This document shows positions 56,447 through 64,000 of a DNA stretch of 64,000 bases, piece by piece. The position numbers were made by a program, and so were the translations under genes. Where the stretch lies: positions 72,483,160-72,547,159 of the forward strand of contig OX104130.1 in NCBI GenBank assembly GCA_944470555.2, given 5' to 3'. Within the stretch, counting starts at the first letter, position 1. Every line of letters starts with the position of its first letter. The notes below the pieces were generated by a model. It made no database searches. It saw nothing but the letters and a program-made list of their open reading frames with translations, and was not told where the DNA came from. The DNA is from Heterobilharzia americana. Taxonomy: Eukaryota; Platyhelminthes; Trematoda; Strigeidida; Schistosomatidae.

Positions 56447-57330
56447 ATTGTTGCAGTAACTGGAAGAACTACAGGCGAAAATTAACAAGTAGACAGAAGA
56501 GGCAGTGAAGGAAGATGGAACCTCCTCCAGGTGAATGTAGAGAAGACAGAGCTGATGAAGATGTCCAACCAAACAACCAACCAACCAACAACATCAACAG
56601 CATCAACAACCAGCACCAATCACAATTAAAGGCAGAAATCTAAACGAAGCTGTCGCTTTCACCTACCTATACAACATCATCTCAACTACAGGTGGAATCA
56701 GAGCTAGGATCGGAAGGACAGTAAGACAGGCCTTCATTAACTTGAAATCGGTGTGCACATCTACTCCACTGCACTCAGCACAAAGAGTGAACAACATCCG
56801 CATTTTAAACACCGATTTCAGTCAGATGATTGCTTCCATCTGATGGTTGAGAGACTTGTCGCGTTACAAAAAGCGTTTTCAACAAACTGCAAACATGAAT
56901 CATCAACAGCTGTCTCCCAGGCTGGCTCACTCAATAGTGAAGATGAGATGAGATGGCCAGAAAGAATAATCAATAAACAACTCACTCTGACCTGCCAACA
57001 ACCCATCACCCAACAAATATGCAGAAGAAGGTGGAGATGGATTGTATTGGACATACACTGAGAATATGGTTTGGGGAAATCACGTGCCAGGTGAGGCCAG
57101 GTGAGGCCAGGCCAGGTTAGGCTAGGCTATTGAGTGGAATCCAAAGGGGAAACGACGAGCTGGGCGTCCGAGTCAAGGGTGACATGGAGGAGATCCTGTG
57201 GGGGAGAAATGAAGTGTTCTGGACAGTGGTGGATGCAGGTTGAAACGACTGTAGAGAAGAGAGTGAAATGGAGATGTGTAACTGAAGCCGTGTGTTCCAC
57301 TAGGGACCCAAGGGACAAATAAATATTATA
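56447..57330 (+). mobile_element. RTE subfamily B 3' fragment
   Basis: It covers RT from about motif D to the 3' end (TAGGGACCCAAGGGAC, short AAATAAAT tail). It starts abruptly at 56447 within what is otherwise the flank of the third-family element. The C-terminal part contains repeats of CCAGGTGAGG at 57088-57125. It is nearly the exact reverse complement of 62728-63410. Confidence 0.85.
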
Positions 57331-57714
57331 AATAACACAGCGATAGTCTCTATCAAGTTAAGTAGTCTGAAGGGAAGCTCTTCAACTCTCCTGCATGCGT
57401 TGGCCGCTTATCCACGCAACAGGATTATACAGAGCAAGAGTTCAGCAATCCAATATAACTGGTAATCTCTGTTAATTGTATCGTCAGCTAATGCATGAAA
57501 CAGAAGTGATTCATTACACAGTGCAGACACGGAAAATCCTAGTTGATCTAAAAGTTAAAGAATATGCAGCTTCCGGAGTGTAGGAAAGAAGCCTGAAATC
57601 ATTGTGTTTACTTTGCCACGGCTATGAACGATAAATTGCACTGGAAACGCCATCCAGTAAGAAATGTTTTTATATCAAAGAAAGTAGTCTAATATTTTAA
57701 AACAGTATTCATTG
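57331..57714. other. spacer, nothing recognised
   Basis: No supported feature. Confidence 0.4.
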
Positions 57715-58010
57715 AGGGCTGACATTAGCTGAAGAAACATGGCAAATCTGAGAGCATTGCACACATATTTAATCCTAGTATGTTACTTTTCAACAGTGCG
57801 TGGGAATTGGCAGAAACTGCGAATCGCTGAACTCCACCACAATGGCTGAATGGCTAATGCATTCGTCACGAGACCCCAAGGTCTTGAATCTGATCCTTGA
57901 TGAGACCTTTGTGCGCACTGCTGAAGTGTCTTCCAGTGCTTCCAGGTTTTCACTGGTTCTCCAGTTGATGTCAGTTTGAACTGAATACTACATTGAAATA
58001 AATATATACT
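57715..58010 (+). mobile_element. Sm-alpha-like SINE preceded by an inverted half copy
   Basis: 57715-57805 is a decayed reverse-strand 3' half (CATACTAGGATTAAA for the hammerhead's second half). The plus-strand unit follows with AATGGCTGAATGGCTAATGC as A box, a poor B box CTTGAATCTGATCC, and GTGCGCACTGCTGAAGTGTC where the hammerhead's stem II and GAAA are deleted so stem I halves nearly touch. Confidence 0.58.
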
Positions 58011-58189
58011 CACAAACCTCAGACAACGTAGTCTAATGTTGTCCCATCAAATATAAATGTCCAATTCAGAAGTTAAGTTCAGAATGATAGAATTTCTCAC
58101 TGAGATCCATCAGCCGAAATGAAATAACTTAGAGAAATGTGTAAAACTTGGGCACAGTGTTAGAATGTAATTCCATATTAGATTTGTTT

Positions 58190-59060
58190 GTGTGATATAT
58201 AGCTCACAGTGATACAGAGGGTGGTTTGAATACTACGTCTTCAGGAAACCGACATATTCTAACAGATATCTAGACTTCAGGTCATCTCATTCAATGTCAG
58301 TTAAGGCAGGTTCAGTCAAATATCGAAATGACGGAGCTAAACTTTCATTAGTCATCGTAAAGGAATTGAAACATACAAAAGAAGTATTACTAGCTAGTAA
58401 TTATCCTTTACCGTTTGTTAAGAAATTCGTAAGAACACACAATAAAGGGAATAATAACAATAATACAAATACAAATAATGACGACAACATAAGTAGAAGG
58501 GAGTTCAAAGCATCCATTGTGTTACCATATATGGAGGGAACATCACAAATTTTACATAGGATTCTCAATAAGATTGGAATTGAGGTGATATTTAAAAGTA
58601 AAAGCTCATTCAGAGATAAGCTTTTTCTACTCAAGGATCGTATAGATTCAATTAAGTGGAATTATCTAGTCTAACGAATTCCATGCAGTGACTGTGAGTT
58701 CAAGCACATAGATGAAACTAGCCAGTTGGGGTCAATTAAAATAGAGGAACATGGGAATTTAGTTGAATATAGAATGGAAGACCGGAATAAGATCAGTGAT
58801 CTAGAAAAACACTCGGCTATTGCAATGCACGCATTAACACACAACCACACAATAGGGTAGGTGGGATAAAACTACTAAAAAAGTCCAACATAATCAAGTG
58901 GAGAGAGAGATTACTGATTACTGGATCTTTGTTCATCGAATCAACGCCTAACACATACGGTATACTAAGAATGACGCACAACCCATTCATATCAGAGATG
59001 TGAGAAATCCTACTGTCACCGAAAACAAATAATATAAGGTAACAGGACTATAGAAATCAG
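58190..59060 (+). mobile_element. Penelope-like element 3' part with GIY-YIG domain
   Basis: Pieces in order: RKPTYSNRYLDFRSSHSMS, then an open frame 58294-58674 with NYPLPFVKKFVRTHN, an Asn-rich run (NNNNTNTNNDDN), EFKASIVLPYMEGTSQIL and DKLFLLKDRIDSIKWNYLV, then a stop and RIPCSDCEFKHIDE, ISDLEKHSAIAMHAL. It is the end of the PLE RT region, the linker and a GIY-YIG nuclease. The stop replaces the Tyr of the GIY box (VYRIPC in relatives), and the YIG box is HID, so the nuclease is dead. No RT catalytic box remains. Confidence 0.82.
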
Positions 59061-59396
59061 ACATTGAAAGTAGAGTGATTACATTCATATGATTATGAGC
59101 ACCAATTTATGCTAAAAATGTCATTCAGTAAACAACACTGTATCATTGTATTCTGTAAATCAAATAAACAAATCTAATACGGAATTTAAAGACAAGTTTT
59201 TGCCATGAATAACCACTACACAAACCATGAGAAAAAGTTAAAAAATTGAAATATTCTGAGGCTGTTTCGAAAATGAAACAAACCATCCTATGGTTCTCAC
59301 TATGCAACAATGACATTTCGACTAAACTTTCTTTTGAAGTTCAATTAAGCTTACAGTGAAACAGAGATATGGAAAAAGTAGTGAGAAATTCAGAAG
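59061..59396. other. spacer between PLE and RTE fragments
   Basis: AT-rich DNA without a supported feature. Confidence 0.4.
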
Positions 59397-60487
59397 ACTA
59401 TGAAGAAACTACATGCATGGTCATCCACAATGGAAAGCTCAGTGACGTCTTTGAAGTGAAGTGAAGACAGCAGTAAGACAAGGCTAACAACTATTATCAT
59501 CAACGAAGATCTTCCTGATTGTGGTCTACTGGATCATGCAACAGACAACTGTGAAGAAAAAGAAGATAGGCATACACTGTCTGCACCAATGAAAAGAGCC
59601 TTGAAGATTTCGATTTCGCCGATCATGATTTATGCGTAATGTTCAATGTTGTAGTAACTGGAAGAACTATAGGCGAAAATTAACAAACGGATAGAAGAGG
59701 CAGAGAAGGAAGATGGAACCTCCTCCAGGTGAATGTAGAGAAGACAGAGCTGATGAAGATGTCCAACCAAACAACCAACCAACCAACAACATCAACAGCA
59801 TCAACAACCAGCACCAATCACAATTAAAGGCAGAAGTCTAAACGAAGCTGTCGCTTTCACCTACCTATACAACATCATCTCAACTACAGGTGGAATCAGA
59901 GCTAGGATCGGAAGGACAGTAAGACAGGCCTTCATTAACTTGAAATCGGTGTGCACATCTACTCCACTGCACTCAGCACAAAGAGTGAACAACATCCGCA
60001 TTTTAAACACCAATGTCAAGTCACTGCTTCTGTGTGATGGTTCAGAAATCTGGCGCGTCACGAAAGACACCTCCAACAAACTACAGACATTCATTAACAG
60101 CTGCCGTCTACTCTCGCTCACCCGATACACACACCGAAGATCAGATGACCAGAACAATAAGAATAAGCAAGGAGGAACTCTGGGAACGAACAAACCAACA
60201 ACTCATCGGTCAACAAATATGCAGAAGAAGGAAGTGTAGATGGATTGTGGATGCAGTGAGAAGACGGAGTGGGGACATCACGCACTAAGCCAGGCTGTGG
60301 AGTGGAATCTGAAGGGGGAAGACGAGTTGGGCGTTTGAGCCGAGGGTGATATGGAGGAGATCGTGTGTGAGGAAGAAATGAGAGCTTGTGGGCTGTCGTG
60401 GAGCGAGGTTGAAAAGACTGCATAGAAGAGAGTGGAATGGAGGCGTGTTACTGAGTCCCTATGTTCCACTAGGAACTCAAGGGAATA
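59397..60487 (+). mobile_element. RTE subfamily B 3' fragment
   Basis: It runs from just after motif A (ACATGCATGGTCATCCACAA) to the 3' end (TAGGAACTCAAGGGAATAAT). The GTGAA unit before motif B is doubled. Catalytic box region reads FADHDLC-like with an altered second residue. The 3' part (60013-60480) keeps SHCFCVMVQKSGA-type sequence unlike the 46, 56 and 63 kb copies, while its 5' part matches 63410-64000. Confidence 0.83.
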
Positions 60488-61030
60488 ATATTATTAACAG
60501 TAACCTAAAGATTTTTTGGATCATAGGTCAAAGGTCAACAGGATGAAAATGGGTCACACGAATAATGTTAACCAGTCGGCGTAAACAACATCAGTATATT
60601 TTATCATTTAATCACGGTTGTCTATGCTGATGGTTGTGATAAGTGCTAAAATGATTCTGTAAGTATACATCTACTGAACAATGTGAGTAGGTTAGAAACC
60701 GCTGTCACCGTACGTTTCACTAATTAGCTACATGACAGTGATGTAAAATCCGAAGAGGTGTTTACCTGTTTCATGGTGAAGTCAGTAGCTGTTACTTTGC
60801 AAAGAGAATTCACAGTCACCAAACTGTTCAGCTCCGATAAATGTGGATTGTTCCTAACAGTTCACACTTTTCAGCAGTATACTTCATAAGTTCACAATAC
60901 TGTCGTTTTTGTAGTTCTTTGTTGGCTAGGTGGTTTTCACCGAAAAGGCCTTAGAAATAGGTTAGTAGGTAAGATCTACTCGCGTACGAAGCAATGAATC
61001 CTTTAACTGCTGAGTAACTTGAGTGGTTTT
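60488..61030. other. spacer, nothing recognised
   Basis: AT-rich DNA with no supported feature; any N-terminal part of the following PLE is missing. Confidence 0.4.
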
Positions 61031-61047
61031 TTGGCGAATAAAAACAA

Positions 61048-61500
61048 ATGGATCCGTTTTTTTCTCACTTTTACGGCAGACCAAAATTATACAATTCAGG
61101 CATCCCTCTACGCCAAATAGTCTCATTTCTGGGAACTCCAACACACACCATATCAAAAGAGCTTTTTAGAAAACCAAAACACCTTCTTCAATCATGCGAA
61201 CATTCCAACAGATCACCAACAGAATTCATAGGAAAGATCAAGAGCATTAATATAGAAAACGAGGAATTAATAGTATTCTTCGATGTCACAGCATTATACA
61301 TATCCATCGAACCCCAATTAACCGTAGAAACTATGTCCCTCCAGCTCACCGAAGACACAAGCCTCTCAAAATGCACAAAACTTAAATTTGCAGGTCTAAT
61401 GGAACTCATCGATTATTGTCTGACAACATACTTTCAACTAATGGCAAGATATACAAACAGACGAAAGGAACTTCAATGGGATCACCGATATCCAGACTAA
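61048..61500 (+). pseudogene. PLE reverse transcriptase, N-terminal part
   Basis: It reads DPFFSHFYGRPKLYN, IPLRQIVSFLGTPTHTIS, KHLLQSCEHSN, then ELIVFFDVTALYISIEPQ, the motif A region with its aspartate, and ends at LTTYFQ where one base is missing, so the next motif goes on in another frame. The ATG at 61048 is within the domain and is not a true start. Confidence 0.82.
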
Positions 61501-62075
61501 TTGTAGAAGCAGTGATGCAGAGACTGGAAGGCATTATTCTACCTGTGACTAAACCCAAAATTTGGATTCGCTATGTAGACGATACTTTTGTCATCGTTAA
61601 AGAAGATGGTATAGAAAACACTGACAGTTTGATCAACAACATTTTCAATCACATCCAATTTACAATTGAGAAGGAATCAAATAACCAACTACTATTCCTG
61701 GATGTTTTAGTCAGTAGGACAAAAGCCGAAAACCAGAAACCGAAGTGTACAGGAAGCCAACACACACTGATCACATCCTCAACTAAGGTAGCAACAATTC
61801 GAAAATGCACGAAATTAGTTGCATGCAGATTCTATTCAAAAAGTGAGAACACACTGCAGTACAACAGCCTCATAGAGAAACTAAGGAAATTACTTGGTGT
61901 TCATCCTAAAGAAGAACTGCTACCCACGAAACTTTATCAGAGGATCCCTATTCCGTTCATCTTCAACCACAAAATCATCGACAGAAATCAACAAATGAAC
62001 CATCCTATCAAACATAAAGAATATACCGGAGATTACAAGATTACTGAGACCACTTGGAATTGGTGTGGCTCATAA
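61416..62075 (+). pseudogene. PLE reverse transcriptase, C-terminal part
   Basis: It reads STNGKIYKQTKGTSMGSPIS (motif B), LIVEAVMQRLE, IWIRYVDDTFVIVKEDG (catalytic YVDD at 61572-61583, both aspartates kept), IQFTIEKESNNQLLFLDVL and VSRTK. A frameshift near 61740 puts EVYRKPTHTDHI in another frame, with a stop after it; the residues shown beyond that point in this frame are not the family's. Confidence 0.82.
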
Positions 62076-62129
62076 ACCACCAAATTACCTCCTAACACTG
62101 TTATACAGACCAAAGGATGCAACAACCAA

Positions 62130-62460
62130 ACGAACAGAATATCATTTACAAAATCATCTGCAATAACTGCAGTCAACACTACATTGGACAAAGTGGTCTC
62201 CCTCTTCTTCTTCGTCCACATGAACACCAATTGGCTATTAAACGTCATACATGACATTTCATCACTTATTTCAATGCACATGGATAACAACTATGGACAT
62301 GAATTCAATTTTGACTATGTAAACAGAGATCTTGGATAGAGGAAACATAAAGAATATCAGAGAATTCCTAGAAGCTTGGCATTCAGGTCAGTCAGCAATC
62401 AATAGATGTATAGATACGGACCCAATCTACTAGTCAATAATTAAAGTGATTAACAACGGA
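62130..62460 (+). pseudogene. PLE GIY-YIG nuclease remains
   Basis: The frame at about 62145 reads YKIICNNCSQHYIGQSG, then LLRPHEHQLAIKRH, with both the YKI and YIG boxes, the arginine and the EH pair of the GIY-YIG fold visible. It is out of frame with the RT. After a stop region the C-terminal NIKNIREFLEAWHSG and DTDPIY follow near 62345-62430. Confidence 0.75.
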
Positions 62461-62570
62461 AACGTCAGAGGTCAAGCAAAGGAACAGCCAACAAAGTTAT
62501 CTATGCAGTCAATGACCCAACAATGAGAGGAAACAACCAATCACAAACCAGTTCGTCAGGGTAAGCTACT

Positions 62571-62724
62571 AAATCACTGACGGAGAGATATTGACAATAC
62601 ACTACATACTGAAGTTAGTATTGATCACGTCATCTAAAAAGAAGATGAAGGTTCCACGAATAAACAACCATCTTAGAAAAAACAACAAAACCAAGGTTTT
62701 TCAATGTTATTTCAAGTCTAAGTG
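62571..62724. other. short spacer
   Basis: No feature seen between the PLE and the RTE tail. Confidence 0.4.
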
Positions 62725-64000
62725 TTATTATTATTTGTCCCTTGGGTCCCTAGTGGAACACACGGCTTCAGTTACACATCTCCATTTCACTCTCTTCTCT
62801 ACAGTCGTTTCAACCTGCATCCACCACTGTCCAGAACACTTCATTTCTCCCCCACAGGATCTCCTCCATGTCACCCTTGACTCGGACGCCCAGCTCGTCG
62901 TTTCCCCTTTGGATTCCACTCAATAGCCTAGCCTAACCTGGCCTGGCCTCACCTGGCCTCACCTGGCACGTGATTTCCCCAAACCATATTCTCAGTGTAT
63001 GTCCAATACAATCCATCTCCACCTTCTTCTGCATATTTGTTGGGTGATGGGTTGTTGGCAGGTCAGAGTGAGTTGTTTATTGATTATTCTTTCTGGCCAT
63101 CTCATCTCATCTTCACTATTGAGTGAGCCAGCCTGGGAGACAGCTGTTGATGATTCATGTTTGCAGTTTGTTGAAAACGCTTTTTGTAACGCGACAAGTC
63201 TCTCAACCATCAGATGGAAGCAATCATCTGACTGAAATCGGTGTTTAAAATGCGGATGTTGTTCACTCTTTGTGCTGAGTGCAGTGGAGTAGATGTGCAC
63301 ACCGATTTCAAGTTAATGAAGGCCTGTCTTACTGTCCTTCCGATCCTAGCTCTGATTCCACCTGTAGTTGAGATGATGTTGTATAGGTAGGTGAAAGCGA
63401 CAGCTTCGTTTAGACTTCTGCCTTTAATTGTGATTGGTGCTGGTTGTTGATGCTGTTGATGTTGTTGGTTGGTTGGTTGTTTGGTTGGACATCTTCATCA
63501 GCTCTGTCTTCTCTACATTCACCTGGAGGAGGTTCCATCTTCCTTCTCTGCCTCTTCTATCCGTTTGTTAATTTTCGCCTATAGTTCTTCCAGTTACTAC
63601 AACATTGAACATTACGCATAAATCATGATCGGCGAAATCGAAATCTTCAAGGCTCTTTTCATTGGTGCAGACAGTGTATGCCTATCTTCTTTTTCCTCAC
63701 AGTTGTCTGTTGCATGATCCAGTAGACCACAATCAGGAAGATCTTCGTTGATGATAATAGTTGTTAGCCTTGTCTTACTGCTGTCTTCACTTCACTTCAA
63801 AGATGTCACTGAGCTTCCCGTTGTGAATCACTTGGCATGTAGCATGTAGCATCATTTAGCAGTTGAAGGAGATTGATAAAGTTTGTCGCAGTGTAAGCGT
63901 AGTTTTGAAGCAGTTGCCTGACAAATTACTTTTCGATCGACACTGTCGAAGGCCTTTCAAAATCGATGAATTTGAGGTAGGGTAGAGAGTTGACTGTCAT
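62725..64000 (-). mobile_element. RTE subfamily B element, cut by the window end
   Basis: On the minus strand the element enters at 64000 with motif A-region sequence (the FEKAFDSVD region reads with a frameshift near 63950), passes a doubled GTGAA unit near 63790, a catalytic box region near 63625 and ends at 62731 with the RDPRDK-type end and a TTATTATT tail. Positions 62731-63300 mirror 56753-57322 exactly in length (sum 120053), while 63410-64000 match the 59.4 kb copy better. Confidence 0.85.

Larger units (their letters stand above)
61048..62570 (+). mobile_element. Penelope-like element, RT plus GIY-YIG, best copy in the window
   Basis: The element has an almost continuous RT followed by GIY-YIG remains and a C-terminal REFLEAWHSGQSAINRC stretch near 62360. 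PLEs encode an RT related to telomerase and a GIY-YIG nuclease. At least three frame lesions are visible (about 61433, 61740 and 62070) and the N-terminal box is absent. No terminal repeats are seen. It lies between an RTE copy ending at 60487 and one whose tail is at 62725. Confidence 0.88.

Noticed and set aside
1..64000. CRISPR array, operon or bacterial replication origin
   Set aside because: The sequence is eukaryotic repeat DNA; there are no regular short spaced repeats, ribosome binding sites or gene clusters.

Overview
The window looks like intergenic and intronic DNA from a trematode, most probably a schistosome blood fluke. It is AT-rich and carries almost no intact protein-coding sequence. 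It is built from retroelement families of the kind described in Schistosoma: RTE-clade (SR2-like) non-LTR elements, CR1-like non-LTR elements, Penelope-like elements (PLEs) with GIY-YIG domains, and tRNA-derived SINEs carrying Schistosoma-type (Sm-alpha-like) hammerhead ribozyme motifs. There are no operons, ribosome binding sites or CRISPR arrays. Species-level assignment is inference.

Layout. 0-10 kb: an RTE 3' end, a PLE relic, a 5'-truncated RTE copy with a clear target-site duplication (TSD), a nearly full-length but decayed CR1-like element (3.1-6.1 kb, minus) with an (AT)n tract inside its endonuclease coding region, another PLE relic, and an internally deleted RTE copy. 10-19 kb: SINEs with hammerhead motifs, a tRNA-like cloverleaf, a full-length but heavily decayed RTE copy of a second subfamily (called B here), and a PLE fragment followed by a hammerhead motif. 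19.6-33.3 kb: a very large imperfect inverted repeat, with arms of about 5.7 and 4.85 kb around a spacer of about 3.2 kb. Each arm has the same order of parts (unidentified 1 kb, RTE 3' fragment, PLE fragment, RTE element) and ends at an RTE microsatellite tail. 34-37.3 kb: exon-like open sequence that may be the 3' part of a host gene, interrupted by a recent RTE insertion. 37.4-40.7 kb: the best element of the window, a full-length RTE copy with a 13 bp TSD and only three frame lesions. 40.7-53 kb: degenerate SINE pairs, a MITE-like family with terminal inverted repeats, small candidate host exons, and an RTE copy nested in a PLE. 54-56.4 kb: a third non-LTR family. 56.4-64 kb: several subfamily-B RTE copies, two of them convergent, around two PLE fragments.

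How the parts work together. The RTE copies encode or once encoded an apurinic-like endonuclease and reverse transcriptase. The 5'-truncated copies with TSDs of 13-15 bp and (TAA)n-type tails are what target-primed reverse transcription leaves. PLE fragments encode RT plus GIY-YIG nuclease. SINEs have no protein and would need RT in trans. The inverted repeats and convergent copies would make long double-stranded RNA if transcribed through.

Most open reading frames in the window are shadows or shreds of these elements. Host-gene calls (1.3, 11.7, 33.7, 34.0, 36.7, 37.1, 43.3 and 47.5 kb) rest on open frames and splice-like signals only and are weak.
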